64,000 nucleotides of DNA from Catalinimonas alkaloidigena (GTDB lineage: Bacteria > Bacteroidota > Bacteroidia > Cytophagales > Flexibacteraceae). Position numbers and translations under genes: made by a program. Location of the stretch: positions 781,348 through 845,347 of the forward strand of contig NZ_FNFO01000003.1 of the NCBI RefSeq assembly GCF_900100765.1, in the 5' to 3' direction. Positions 8,638-17,588 of this stretch are shown in pieces (position 1 is the first letter of the stretch; each line of letters starts with the position of its first letter). The notes below the pieces were generated by a model. That model was not told the origin of the DNA. It saw only the letters and a program-made list of their open reading frames with translations, and did no database searches.

Positions 8638-9070
8638 TCAACCGGTATGATCTACGACAATTACCCATGCTCCGTCAATTTTACGCCAGAGTAACGTGAA
8701 GTACCCATCCGCATCGCCCTTTTCGGGGCGCGTCAAAAAGAACCGACCGACCAGAAAAGCCGAGTCATCGCTCAGTAGCTCCGTAGAAACAATTTCGAAG
8801 CGCAACGTACCGCGCGAAGCGGCATCGGGATACCGCTGCCGGTACCGGTCCAGCGTGGCCTGCCATCCGTACGTAATGCCCTGCGTGCTGACGAACCGCA
8901 GCGAATCGGAACGCCAGTACCCCGCCATAAAGCCTTCAAGATTACCCGCGTTCCAGTCTCCGGCCTGTTGGTCCAGCACCGCTCGAATGGCCGTCAGTTC
9001 GTTGATGGGCGCGTGATGTGTGCAGGCGGTGAGTAGCAGGAAAAAAGGGACTCAGAAGAATAGAACGCAT
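8638..9070 (-). pseudogene. SnoaL-like (DUF4440-type) lipoprotein, frameshifted in signal peptide
   Basis: The body of about 130 residues looks like an NTF2/SnoaL-type domain: GDWNAGNLEGFMAGYW, then LRFVSTQGITYGWQATLDRY, ending WRKIDGAWVIVVDHTG. This family includes ketosteroid-isomerase-like and DUF4440 proteins of uncertain function. The body frame reaches back to a lipobox LLLTAC but then meets TGA with no start codon. An ATG at 9070 opens MRSILLSPFF in the other frame. Removing one base from the A6 run at 9041-9046 joins them into MRSILLSPFFLLLTAC, an ideal lipoprotein signal. The gene is therefore either inactivated by a one-base insertion, phase-variable, or affected by a sequence error. 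Confidence 0.7.
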
Positions 9071-9228
9071 GGGAACAGATCGGGAGATAGGTGATGCAGA
9101 TGCGTTAAACTACAAAGAACGATCAGGAAAGCGGATGGGAGGTGGGGGCACGTCATTACCCTAACCGCAGCACCGCCATGCCCCTTAATACATCCACCAA
9201 CTCGCCAATTCACAGACCCTCCAGTCCG

Positions 9229-10344
9229 CTACTGCGTCGCTTCGTCACTCCACTGAATCACGGTTTTGATGTCGTCTTCGTCCCGTTGGTTCAGCGCCTC
9301 AGAAAATTGGGTGTAGCTCAGCCGCGTGGTGATCAGTTCGTCGACCACGTCGCCCCACTTGTTCCGGGCTTTTTCCAGGTCTTCGATGCCCAGCGCAAAA
9401 TGCCGCTGGCTGGCGTTGACACTTCCCAGAATCACCTGGTTTTTCAGCACCAGCTGGCGCATCAGATCGGGGCCCGTGATGCACACCGGACGGTTGCCGT
9501 GCGGAATGCCCGTCATCACGTAAACGCCGTTGATTCCCAGCGCGTCGATCAGGTTGAAGCCCAGTTCGGCCACCCCCGTCGCTTCGAAAATCAGGTCGAC
9601 TTCGCCGTATTGGTCGTCGATGTTGATGGTTTGGATCTTCCGTCCGTCGATGTATTCGCCGCCGATGCGCTTCAGCAACTGCGGGCGTTTTGTGTCTTCG
9701 TCGACAATGTCGAGCCCGAGCACACGCGCCCCGCGGAGCCGCAGCACAATGGCTGCCAACATCCCGATGGCGCCTACGCCGGCAACCAACGTAGTTTTGC
9801 CCTGCAACCAATCGGCGTCGTCTACTTCGGGCAGGCGCGCGGCCTGGAGCTTAACCGCTTCGTCGATGGCCTTTTCGGCAACTGACATCGGCTCGGCCAG
9901 CACCCCGACCGACTTGATCGTTTCCGGCACCTTTACCAGGTATTGCTCGTCGTCAACAACGTATTCGGTTTCGAAGCCGTGGGCTTCTTTGATGCCGCGC
10001 TCGGTATAGTCACCGGTGTAGCACATGTCGCTGCGGTTGTTTTTACAGGACACGCACTCCCCGCAGCCCCGCCGGACCGTGAACACGGCGTAGTCGCCGG
10101 GATGCACCAGCACCACGTCGCTGCCCACTTCTACCACCCGCCCGAACATCTCGTGTCCGATGACCAGTTTGTGACTACCGTGCGGGGCGTCGGCCCGCCC
10201 ACCGATGGCCTCTTCGCGGTCGGTCCCGCAGATGCCTACTTCCAGTACTTTGACTTTGACCTGTTTGGGATGGGTGATTTGCGGTTCGTTGCTGTCGATC
10301 AGTTCGGCATTGCCCTCGCCGGGCGTAATCGCAATTGCTTTCAT
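9229..10344 (-). CDS. Zinc-dependent glucose 1-dehydrogenase-like MDR enzyme
   Basis: The 371-residue protein is a zinc-dependent medium-chain dehydrogenase closest in layout to archaeal-type glucose dehydrogenases. It has the catalytic zinc segment VGICGTDREEA (Cys39), the GHEMFGRV motif, the structural zinc cluster CGECVSCKNNRSDMC, and the NAD(P)-binding VAGVGAIGMLAA. The C-terminal part resembles the glucose dehydrogenase C-terminal domain. The expected reaction is oxidation of glucose (or a similar aldose) to the lactone in the cytosol. It lies 7 bases downstream of a GH15 glycosidase, so substrate and product would be linked. Other sugar or polyol substrates remain possible. Confidence 0.8.
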   Translation of the reverse strand: MKAIAITPGEGNAELIDSNEPQITHPKQVKVKVLEVGICGTDREEAIGGRADAPHGSHKLVIGHEMFGRVVEVGSDVVLVHPGDYAVFTVRRGCGECVSCKNNRSDMCYTGDYTERGIKEAHGFETEYVVDDEQYLVKVPETIKSVGVLAEPMSVAEKAIDEAVKLQAARLPEVDDADWLQGKTTLVAGVGAIGMLAAIVLRLRGARVLGLDIVDEDTKRPQLLKRIGGEYIDGRKIQTINIDDQYGEVDLIFEATGVAELGFNLIDALGINGVYVMTGIPHGNRPVCITGPDLMRQLVLKNQVILGSVNASQRHFALGIEDLEKARNKWGDVVDELITTRLSYTQFSEALNQRDEDDIKTVIQWSDEATQ

Positions 10345-10351
10345 AAAAAAA

Positions 10352-12184
10352 TTAAAAAGAGATGGGTGTTTCTTGATTGCGTTGGTCGTTCAGTTGGTGA
10401 TCAAGGTTGATGGCGGCAGAAATCAGGCCGAGGTGGGTGAAGGCCTGTGGAAAATTGCCGAGGTGTTCGCCCCGGAAGCCCAGCATCTCGGAATAGAGGC
10501 CCAGATGGTTGGCGTAGCCCAGCATTTTCTCGAAATAGAGCCGGGCCTTTTGCAACTCGCCGGCGCGCGAAAGACACTCGACGTACCAGAACGTACACAT
10601 CGAAAAAGTACCTTCGCCGCCACTCATGCCGTCGTCGGCCGCTTTCTCAGGATGGTACCGGTACACGAGCGAATCGGACACCAGTTCCTGTTCGATGGCT
10701 TTCATGGTCGATGTCCAACGCGGGTCTTTGGCGCTGATGAAGCGGATCAGCGGCATCAGCAGCGTGGCCGCATCGACGGTGGTGGAGCCGAGGTACTGTA
10801 CGAAGCATTGCTTCTCGTCGTTCCAGAATTCGTCCCAAATCGTGTTGTAAATCTCGTCGCGGACTTTCACCCAGTGGTCGGGGATGGGAAACGGGCGCAT
10901 GTTGGCCAGTTTAATGGCGCGATCCATCGCCACCCAGCACATCAGGCGGGAGTAGAGAAAATGGCGTTTGCCGCCCCGCACTTCCCAGATGCCCTCGTCC
11001 GGCTTGTTCCAGTTTTGGGTGAGCCACTCGATGTGCCGTTTAAGCGCCTGCCAGAAATCGTACGAAATGGGCTCTGCGTATTTGTTATAGAGGTAGACGG
11101 CATCCATCAGTTCGCCGTAAATGTCGAGCTGGATCTGCTCGTAGGCGTCGTTGCCGATCCGAACGGGCTTGGAACCGCAGTACCCTTCCAGGTGGTCGAG
11201 CGTCTGTTCGGTCAGTTCGTGGTCGCCGTTGAGTTTGTACATCAGCCCGAGGTACCCGTTTTCGGCCATGTCCTGGCATTTTTTTTCGACCCAGCACATA
11301 AACGCCGAGGCTTCGCGCGTGTACCCGAGGCTCAACATGGAGTAGACCGTAAACGAAGCGTCGCGAATCCAGGTGTAACGGTAGTCCCAATTGCGCTCGC
11401 CACCCATCCACTCGGGCAGAGAAAACGTGGGCGCCGCCACCAAAGAGCCGTGTTTGTACGAGGTCATCAACTTGAGCGTCAGGGCCGAGCGGTTCACCAT
11501 TTCGCGCCAGCGCCCGTTGTATTTCGACTCGTCAACCCACTTTTTCCAGTAGTTGACCGTCTCGTATAGGTGGCGCGTCACGAACGAGTCGATGTCGCGG
11601 TTGAAATTCACTTTCTCGTTCAGGAGCTCCAGCACAAAATCTGCCGACTGGCCACCCTCCAGGGTAAATTCGGCAGTGGCGTCGTCCTGCCGAATCTGGA
11701 TCGGTACGTTGCTGGTCAGGCGCAATGTGAAGCCGCCGTTTTCTTTGCTGCGGAACAAAATGGCCCCACCTTCTTCCACAATCCGATGCTCGTCGCGCGC
11801 GTAGTTGAACCGGGGGGCGCAGGTCATGGTAAACGTTAGCGTGCCGCGCACGGCCGTCACCCGGCGGATCAGCACGTTGCCGCCTTCGTAGCACTCTTCC
11901 ACGGGCATAAAATCGGTGATTTCGCCGACGCCTTCCGACGACAAAAATCGGGTGATCAGCACGTTGGTGTCGGGCAGGTACATCTGCTTGTTGCGGACGT
12001 CGTCGAGGTGGCTGGGCTGCACACAAAAAAAGCCGCCTTTGTCGGCGTCGAGCAAGGCGGTAAAGATGGACGGCGAATCGAAATCGGGAAAACAGAGAAA
12101 ATCGATCGAACCGTGGATGCCCACAAGGGCTACGGTGTTCAGGTCGCCGATAATGCCGTAATTTTCAATGGGATGGTAACGCAA
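10352..12184 (-). CDS. Glycoside hydrolase family 15 protein (glucoamylase/trehalase-like)
   Basis: This 610-residue protein has the bacterial GH15 layout: an N-terminal beta-sandwich beginning RYHPIENYGIIGDLNTVALV, then an (alpha/alpha)6 barrel. Motifs include WMGGERNWDYRYTWIRDASF at about residue 260 and WEVRGGKRHFLYSRLMCW further on. There is no signal peptide, so it acts in the cytosol. GH15 members release glucose from alpha-glucans or cleave trehalose; the sequence alone does not decide. The next gene, 7 bases away, is a glucose dehydrogenase, which fits a glucose-releasing enzyme. A trehalose synthesis block lies about 10 kb away on the same strand. Confidence 0.88.
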   Translation of the reverse strand: MRYHPIENYGIIGDLNTVALVGIHGSIDFLCFPDFDSPSIFTALLDADKGGFFCVQPSHLDDVRNKQMYLPDTNVLITRFLSSEGVGEITDFMPVEECYEGGNVLIRRVTAVRGTLTFTMTCAPRFNYARDEHRIVEEGGAILFRSKENGGFTLRLTSNVPIQIRQDDATAEFTLEGGQSADFVLELLNEKVNFNRDIDSFVTRHLYETVNYWKKWVDESKYNGRWREMVNRSALTLKLMTSYKHGSLVAAPTFSLPEWMGGERNWDYRYTWIRDASFTVYSMLSLGYTREASAFMCWVEKKCQDMAENGYLGLMYKLNGDHELTEQTLDHLEGYCGSKPVRIGNDAYEQIQLDIYGELMDAVYLYNKYAEPISYDFWQALKRHIEWLTQNWNKPDEGIWEVRGGKRHFLYSRLMCWVAMDRAIKLANMRPFPIPDHWVKVRDEIYNTIWDEFWNDEKQCFVQYLGSTTVDAATLLMPLIRFISAKDPRWTSTMKAIEQELVSDSLVYRYHPEKAADDGMSGGEGTFSMCTFWYVECLSRAGELQKARLYFEKMLGYANHLGLYSEMLGFRGEHLGNFPQAFTHLGLISAAINLDHQLNDQRNQETPISF

Positions 12185-12295
12185 GGAAGTTCTGGGTTTA
12201 GGGATACGATCAGCTTAGATGCAGGTAGTTGTTAATCTCATACGGCAGATTTGCCGTTTTTGATTTTATCTTCTTCTTTGTGTCCCTGGCCTGCA

Positions 12296-13363
12296 ATGCC
12301 ACACCACACTTCACCTTACGCTTCTGCTGTGCTCGAAAAAGAACGCATCCGCCAACCCTGGCGCCTCCGTCTCCACGAAATCATCTTCGAATCCGACACG
12401 CCCGCCGGCAAGGCATTCGACGTGGTGCTACTGATTCTGATTCTGTTCAGTATCCTGATCGTGATGCTGGAAAGCGTCGATTCGGTGGCGCGGCGGCATG
12501 GCGAAATGCTGCGGCTGGTCGAGTGGATCGTCACGCTGCTTTTTACCATCGAATACGGCCTGCGCATCCTGTCGGCCGGGCGCGCGTCACGCTACCTGTT
12601 CAGCTTTTTCGGCATCATCGACCTGCTGTCCATCTTACCAACGTACCTGAGTCTGGTCATTGTCGGGTCGCAATACCTGCTGGTAATCCGAGGGCTGCGG
12701 CTGTTGCGCGTGTTCCGGGTGCTGAAACTGAGCCGGTACATGGGCGAGGCGCAGATCCTGACGCTGGCCCTCCGGCAGAGCGTGGCCAAAATCACCGTCT
12801 TTATCGGCACTGTCGTGATTCTGGTGATCATCATGGGGGCGGCCATGTACCTGATCGAAGGACCGGAAAATGGCTTCCGCAACATTCCCATTTCGATTTA
12901 TTGGGCGGTGGTGACGCTAACCACCGTGGGCTACGGCGACATTGCACCGCAAACGACCGCCGGCCAATTGCTGGCGACGCTGCTGATGATCATGGGCTAC
13001 GGCATCATCGCTGTCCCGACGGGCATCGTATCGGTAGAACTTAACAAGGCGGAGCGCAAGCCGACCGACCGTGACGCCGCCTCCGGACAACAGGCGGACG
13101 CCGCCGGGACGTCGCCCGGACCGATGGACCTGGAAAGGGCGGTGCATAGCGCCTGTCGCGTGGAGCGCGTGTGGTTCGATGCCGAGCGCATCCATTTTGT
13201 GTTGCACGACGGGCGCGATGTGGGCATCCCTTTTGCATGGTACCCTACGTTGCAGCACGCCGAACCTCAGCAGCGGGAGCGTTGGAAGTTGCTGGCCAAG
13301 GGTGCGCTGGTCCACTGGCCTGGGCTCGACGTCGATATCCTGATTACCGAGGTGTTGAAGTGA
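12296..13363 (+). CDS. Voltage-gated potassium channel fused to DUF2442
   Basis: With ATG at 12296 the protein has 355 residues. Six membrane segments of a Kv-type subunit can be followed: S1 about 40-58, S2 72-93, S3 100-123, S4 127-147 with regularly spaced arginines (RGLRLLRVFRVLKL), then S5, the selectivity filter TVGYGD at 210-215, and S6. A linker of about 30 polar residues leads to residues 282-354, which match DUF2442: VHSACRVERVWF, HDGRDVGIPFAWYPTL, and VHWPGLDVDILI. It should form a tetrameric K+ channel in the inner membrane with a cytosolic DUF2442 domain. An upstream TTG would only add non-conserved residues. It is divergent from GH15. Confidence 0.85.
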   Translation: MPHHTSPYASAVLEKERIRQPWRLRLHEIIFESDTPAGKAFDVVLLILILFSILIVMLESVDSVARRHGEMLRLVEWIVTLLFTIEYGLRILSAGRASRYLFSFFGIIDLLSILPTYLSLVIVGSQYLLVIRGLRLLRVFRVLKLSRYMGEAQILTLALRQSVAKITVFIGTVVILVIIMGAAMYLIEGPENGFRNIPISIYWAVVTLTTVGYGDIAPQTTAGQLLATLLMIMGYGIIAVPTGIVSVELNKAERKPTDRDAASGQQADAAGTSPGPMDLERAVHSACRVERVWFDAERIHFVLHDGRDVGIPFAWYPTLQHAEPQQRERWKLLAKGALVHWPGLDVDILITEVLK

Positions 13364-13597
13364 GGTGTAAAATGCTGAAGGGCTGCATTGAGAGGGGATT
13401 TATTACCTCCAATTGGCACGCTAAGTGGGCGATTGGTTATCGCCGAGGTGCTGGAAGCGGTAATTCCAACGCGTTTTCCAACAGACCACCCCGAAAATCC
13501 GAATCAATTTGAACCAATCTCTTAGCCCAATGTTAACTTAATGTTAAGTATTTGTTACCTTAACATTTCTTAAAGAAGAACAAGGAGGACTAAGACG

Positions 13598-13972
13598 ATG
13601 GAAAATATCTTTTTGCTATTCGGGATTGCGCTGGTGGGGATCGGTCTCTACTGGCTGGTGACGGACTTTATTCACGTGCGGAACGGGTTTCAGACCCGCG
13701 GCCGAGTGGTGAAGGTGATCCGTGCCTGGAAAATGGATGCCGGGCAACTGCGCTACAGCTTTGCGCCGGTGGTGCAGTTTCAGGGAAAGGAAAATCAGGC
13801 GGTAGAACGTCCGTTGGAAACGTGCAGCAACCCGCCGGTCTTCTTCGAAGGCCAGTCGCTCGATGTAGTGTATTATGACGACAAACTTTACCCCACAGGG
13901 TCGGGCTGGAAAGTTCTGTACGCGCTGACGTGCGTGCTGGGGCTGGGCCTGTTGATCACGCAACTCTTCTGA
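13598..13972 (+). CDS. DUF3592-type membrane protein
   Basis: The 124-residue protein has an N-terminal membrane segment (about 4-22), a central extra-membrane part with RGRVVKVIRAW, SFAPVVQFQG and VVYYDDKLYP, and a C-terminal membrane segment (about 105-123). This is the DUF3592 pattern, in which a small beta domain sits between two helices; no function is established. A clear Shine-Dalgarno-like AGGAGGA lies 9 bases before the ATG, which is notable because Bacteroidota genes often lack one. A strong terminator follows at 14041-14070. Confidence 0.72.
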   Translation: MENIFLLFGIALVGIGLYWLVTDFIHVRNGFQTRGRVVKVIRAWKMDAGQLRYSFAPVVQFQGKENQAVERPLETCSNPPVFFEGQSLDVVYYDDKLYPTGSGWKVLYALTCVLGLGLLITQLF

Positions 13973-14040
13973 GATTTTATAGCCTAAAGCTGCGCCGCCA
14001 CGAGTGACAGGAAGGTGCGTAAGCGCTGCGCAGTTTACCA

Positions 14041-14070
14041 AAGCCGGGCCATCAATAGCCCGGCTTTTTT
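14041..14070 (+). terminator. Rho-independent terminator
   Basis: AAGCCGGGC (14041-14049) pairs with GCCCGGCTT (14058-14066) around an 8-base loop, followed by a T-run to 14070. It ends the transcript of the DUF3592 gene. Confidence 0.85.
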
Positions 14071-14253
14071 GTGGCCGTCGCAATAGGCTCTGGCACCATT
14101 TGTATGCCTGCGAGGCGCTCGAACTGTGCCCTAAGTCCAATCTATCCCGCGACAGCTTCTACCTGCGGTCGCAAACGCCCGACAGCGGCGCAGCGCTGGG
14201 GCCTACTCCCCGGCGACGATAAACATAGAAGCGGGAAATTCGTTACTCCCCAC

Positions 14254-15510
14254 ATGGAACCTAAACGTGTGATCATTGTCGGGGGAGGGTTGGCCGGGCT
14301 GGCCGCGGCCGTCACCCTGCACCGCAAAGGCGTACAAGTGCAACTCCTGGAAGCGACCGAGCGGGTCGGCGGCCGGGTCAAAACCGATTTTCAGGAGGGC
14401 TTTCTGTTCGACCGGGGCTTTCAGGTCCTGCTAACGGCCTACCCCGAGACGCAAAAAATGCTCGACTACGGCAAGCTCGATCTGCATGCGTTTACACCCG
14501 GTGCGTTGTTGCACTTGCCGGAAGGCACCACCCGCCTGGCGGACCCGACGCGCGCCTGGCAGGAAGCCTGGCCGACGTTGCGTTCTCCGGCGGCTACGCT
14601 GGCCGACAAAATGCTGATGCTGTCGCTCAAACGGAAGCTGGAGCGAACATCGGTCGAGGCACTTTTCCAGCGGCCCGAAGTGCCCACCCACACGATCCTG
14701 AAGACCTATGGATTCAGCAACCGCATCATCCGCAATTTTTTTCGGCCGTTTTTCGGGGGGATTTTTCTGGAGCGCGACCTGATCACCTCACGGCGGATGT
14801 TCGACTTTGTCTTCAAGATGTTTTCGGAAGGCGCCACCGCCATTCCGGCGAAGGGCATGGAGGAAATTCCGAAGCAACTGGCCGCCCGCCTGCCCGAAGG
14901 CAGCATTCGTGTCAATACCCCGGTGAAAGCGGTCGAAGCGAGAAAAGTGACCACCGAAGCTGGCGAACAGCTGGAGGCGGACGCCGTGCTGGTAGCGACC
15001 GAAGCCACGGGCCTGGCTAGGCAACTGGGGCGAGACGTAAATACGGAATTTGTCAGTACCACCAACGTGTACTTCAGCGCCGATACACCCCCAATCGACG
15101 AGCCGATCATCGCGCTGAATGCGTCCGAAGGGGCGCTGGTCAACAACCTGTGTGTACTCAATAAAGTAGCGCCCGCCTATGCGCCACGCGGCAAATACCT
15201 GATTTCGGTGTCGGTGCCCGGCTTGCCCGAGGCTGACGATGCGGCACTAGCCGAAAAGATTCGCACGGACCTGATGCCCTGGTACGGCTTCTACGGTAAT
15301 GCTGTGCACCAGTGGAAGTACTTGCGTACGTACCGTGTTGTCTACGCCCTGCCGAAGCAGGTGTCGGTGGTGCATGCGCTACCCCACGAGGGCATACGGC
15401 TGCAAGAGGGACTCTACTTCTGTGGCGATCACCTGCTGAACGGTTCGATCAACGCCGCACTACGGTCGGGGCGGCTGGCGGCCGAACAGATTCGCCAGGA
15501 GGGCGCATAA
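14254..15510 (+). CDS. FAD-dependent amine oxidase/desaturase-like oxidoreductase
   Basis: The 418-residue protein begins with an FAD-binding Rossmann motif ([15 protein letters not shown]) and GGRVKTDF, as in flavin-containing amine oxidases, protoporphyrinogen oxidases and carotenoid desaturases. The C-terminal flavin segment is [20 protein letters not shown], with the usual GD and small-residue helix. It is probably cytosolic or membrane-associated; the substrate is unknown and no carotenoid gene is adjacent. ATG at 14254 is chosen because it directly precedes the FAD motif; the frame upstream runs through the terminator region. The rplU promoter lies 20 bases past its stop. Confidence 0.82.
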   Translation: MEPKRVIIVGGGLAGLAAAVTLHRKGVQVQLLEATERVGGRVKTDFQEGFLFDRGFQVLLTAYPETQKMLDYGKLDLHAFTPGALLHLPEGTTRLADPTRAWQEAWPTLRSPAATLADKMLMLSLKRKLERTSVEALFQRPEVPTHTILKTYGFSNRIIRNFFRPFFGGIFLERDLITSRRMFDFVFKMFSEGATAIPAKGMEEIPKQLAARLPEGSIRVNTPVKAVEARKVTTEAGEQLEADAVLVATEATGLARQLGRDVNTEFVSTTNVYFSADTPPIDEPIIALNASEGALVNNLCVLNKVAPAYAPRGKYLISVSVPGLPEADDAALAEKIRTDLMPWYGFYGNAVHQWKYLRTYRVVYALPKQVSVVHALPHEGIRLQEGLYFCGDHLLNGSINAALRSGRLAAEQIRQEGA

Positions 15511-15529
15511 TGAGAAAAGAGGCCGGAAC

Positions 15530-15560
15530 TTTGTAAAGCCATAATCAATTACTACTTTTG
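15530..15560 (+). promoter_or_regulatory. Bacteroidota-type promoter of rplU-rpmA
   Basis: TTTG at 15530-15533 is followed after 19 bases by TACTTTTG at 15553-15560, a full match to the -33/-7 pattern TTTG, 19-21, TAnnTTTG. The ATG is 28 bases past the -7 box. Confidence 0.75.
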
Positions 15561-15588
15561 CGGTCCGAAAAATTTTTAATTTCCGAAC

Positions 15589-15900
15589 ATGTACGCAATC
15601 GTTGAAATTGCAGGTCAGCAGCACAAAGTGCAAAAAGATCAGGCACTCTACGTTCCCCGGATCGATGGAGAAACTGGCGCTGCCCTGTCCTTCGACCAGG
15701 TATTACTGGTTGAAGATGGCGACAACATTCAAGTTGGAGCGCCCCTGCTAAGCGGCATTACCATTTCCGCTAAAATCCTTGAACACGTGAAAGGCGACAA
15801 AGTGATCGTCTTCAAGAAGAAACGTCGGAAGGGGTATCGGAAAAAGAACGGGCACCGCCAACAGTTCACTAAAATTCAAATCGAAGACATTCAACTGTAA
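15589..15900 (+). CDS. rplU: 50S ribosomal protein L21
   Basis: The 103-residue protein is of normal L21 length. It starts MYAIVEIAGQQHKVQKDQ and carries the family's IVFKKKRRKGYRKKNGHRQ basic segment, which contacts 23S rRNA domain I. It is a component of the large subunit. It is followed 6 bases later by rpmA, the standard pairing. A matching Bacteroidota promoter lies at 15530-15560, and the pair ends at the terminator at 16211-16249. Confidence 0.98.
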   Translation: MYAIVEIAGQQHKVQKDQALYVPRIDGETGAALSFDQVLLVEDGDNIQVGAPLLSGITISAKILEHVKGDKVIVFKKKRRKGYRKKNGHRQQFTKIQIEDIQL

Positions 15901-15906
15901 GCACCC

Positions 15907-16170
15907 ATGGCACACAAAAAAGGAGCAGGTAGTTCGCGTAACGGACGCGATTCAGAAAGTAAACGCCTTGGCGTGAAAGTTTTCGGAGGCCAACCCGCCA
16001 AAGCCGGAAACATCATCGTACGCCAGCGCGGCACCAAACATCACCCCGGCCTGAACGTCGGCATCGGCAAAGACCACACGTTGTTTGCCTTGGTGGATGG
16101 TAATGTAGAATTCAAAAAAGGGTTCAACAAGCGTTCTTACGTATCGGTTGTTCCCCAAGCGGCAGAGTAA
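15907..16170 (+). CDS. rpmA: 50S ribosomal protein L27
   Basis: The 87-residue protein has the conserved N-terminus [20 protein letters not shown], whose tail reaches the peptidyl-transferase centre, then LGVKVFGGQ and [15 protein letters not shown]. Unlike Firmicutes L27 there is no N-terminal extension to be cleaved. It is co-transcribed with rplU and ends before a perfect hairpin terminator. Confidence 0.98.
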   Translation: MAHKKGAGSSRNGRDSESKRLGVKVFGGQPAKAGNIIVRQRGTKHHPGLNVGIGKDHTLFALVDGNVEFKKGFNKRSYVSVVPQAAE

Positions 16171-16210
16171 GGCGCGTTTCCGAACGCCCGTCTTGCCCAG
16201 ACAGCATCAT

Positions 16211-16249
16211 AAAAAAGCCGGCTTCATCTCAGATGAAGCCGGCTTTTTT
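16211..16249. terminator. Bidirectional terminator between rpmA and the lipoprotein gene
   Basis: A perfect 19-bp inverted repeat (16211-16229 and 16231-16249) surrounds one base; it has A6 on one side and T6 on the other. It can terminate rplU-rpmA on the plus strand and the 16267-16866 gene on the minus strand. Confidence 0.92.
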
Positions 16250-16266
16250 ATGAGCGTACCTTGGGG

Positions 16267-16866
16267 TCACTCCAGAAGGTAAAGCAGTAGCATGACGAGC
16301 GCTATGATGATCATCACACCCCCGATGATGTAGAACGCGGCTCCTATACCGCCTGGGATGGCAGCCCCCACAATTTCCAGGATCAGCCCGATACCCCCGA
16401 TCAGCAGAATGTTACGCAGTTCCGGGTCCAGGTCCTGGGCCTTTTTGATATCACGCACTTTTTTGACCTCCGCTTTGATCTTTTTCTTCAGCGTTTTCTT
16501 CTCAGCACGTGTGATGTCCTTCTTCTTGAGACTTTCGCCTGCCGCTACAATTTCCTGAAGCGATTCTTTTACTTCGGCTTTCACACGGGCGACTTGTTCA
16601 GCGCGCGTTGCCGTGGCGGGTTCGGCCAACTGAACGGGTGCCGGTGCGGTTTTGGTCAGGCCCTGCAGGGTAGCTTCCTGCTCCGTGGCGGTGTACACAG
16701 GCTCTTCTTTCGCGGGAGCCGGGGCTACTTCAGCTTTTGCGTAATTGGGCGGCGTGGCGTAGTGGAAGTGCGCTGCGTACTTCTTCTTGGCAGTACAGGA
16801 GGCCATCATACCCAATGCCAGTAGCAAAACCCAGAGGCGGGTGGTAAGGAGTGGGAGGTTTTTCAT
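16267..16866 (-). CDS. Lipoprotein with C-terminal membrane helices, unknown function
   Basis: I do not recognise a named family. The 199-residue protein has a signal ending in the lipobox MMASC. A proline/alanine-rich part (about 35-85) follows, then a highly charged helical stretch, about 90-145, rich in Lys and Glu (KKKDITRAEKKTLKKKIKAE), likely coiled coil. The C-terminus has two hydrophobic segments with glycines (ILLIGGIGLILEIVGAAIPG and a final helix to residue 197). A lipid anchor together with membrane helices is unusual and suggests an inner-membrane protein. It shares the bidirectional terminator with rpmA. Confidence 0.75.
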   Translation of the reverse strand: MKNLPLLTTRLWVLLLALGMMASCTAKKKYAAHFHYATPPNYAKAEVAPAPAKEEPVYTATEQEATLQGLTKTAPAPVQLAEPATATRAEQVARVKAEVKESLQEIVAAGESLKKKDITRAEKKTLKKKIKAEVKKVRDIKKAQDLDPELRNILLIGGIGLILEIVGAAIPGGIGAAFYIIGGVMIIIALVMLLLYLLE

Positions 16867-16970
16867 AAAAGGTACAGGATTATTAGGGTAAGTTAACTAG
16901 TGTTAATCCTACGTAAGATATTTGAAAATCGCTACGATTTCGCAGACATCTTTCCTGCACTGCACGCTAA

Positions 16971-17585
16971 CTAATTGAAAATGTTCCAGTTAGCAAGCTG
17001 GTAAAAAAAGTTGGAAATGACCGAGGGAAACAAAACTAGCGTGAACGCCACCCCGAACAGCGCCCCATACAGGTGCGCATCGTGGTTGATGTTGTCGTTG
17101 GCCTGTTTGGCCCGGTAGGCAGAATAAAATAAGTACAAGATCCCGAAGATGAAGCCCGGAATCGGAATGGGGATGAAAAAGAGATAGAGCCCACGGATAG
17201 GGTCGAACAGGATGGCCGAAAACAGAATGGCCGAGACCCCGCCCGAGGCGCCCAACGAATGGTAGTGCGAATGATTTTTGTGCTTGGCATACGTGGGCAG
17301 GCTGGACACCACGATGCCCACCAGGTACAACACCAGAAACAACAGAGGTGAACGGAAATACTGTTCAACCGCCGTCCCGAAGAAGTAGAGCGTAATCATG
17401 TTGAACAGCAGGTGTCCCCAATCGTTGTGAATAAAGCCGGATGTCAGGAACCGATCGTACTGGTTGCGGGTCCTGATGAGGTACGGGGTGAACATCCACC
17501 GTTCGAACAAGTTGGCGTTGTTCCAGGCCAGCAGCGACGTGACCACGGTGATGATGATGACAATCAGAGTGAGGCTAAGTGACAT
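16971..17585 (-). CDS. Rhomboid-family intramembrane serine protease
   Basis: The 204-residue, about six-helix protein carries rhomboid signatures: FIHNDWGHLLFNM (the His-Asn region of the second helix), the catalytic serine motif GASGGVSA near residue 105, and a late histidine in NHDAHLYGALFG that would complete the Ser-His dyad. Rhomboids cut transmembrane substrates inside the inner membrane; the substrate is not known. It lies 3 bases downstream of a polyprenyl synthase gene and probably shares its transcript. No extra soluble domain is present. Confidence 0.9.
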   Translation of the reverse strand: MSLSLTLIVIIITVVTSLLAWNNANLFERWMFTPYLIRTRNQYDRFLTSGFIHNDWGHLLFNMITLYFFGTAVEQYFRSPLLFLVLYLVGIVVSSLPTYAKHKNHSHYHSLGASGGVSAILFSAILFDPIRGLYLFFIPIPIPGFIFGILYLFYSAYRAKQANDNINHDAHLYGALFGVAFTLVLFPSVISNFFYQLANWNIFN

Positions 17586-17588
17586 AGG

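Noticed and set aside
10205-11569. 454-codon plus-strand frame
   Set aside because: Antisense to the GH15 gene and the start of the glucose dehydrogenase gene; no motif in the translation.
12242-12261. ACGGCA/TGCCGT hairpin followed by T5 on the plus strand
   Set aside because: No plus-strand gene ends upstream; it lies in a divergent promoter region, so a terminator role is not supported.
16876-16910. AGGATTA/TAATCCT inverted repeat upstream of the lipoprotein gene
   Set aside because: AT-rich seven-base arms can occur by chance; nothing else supports regulation.
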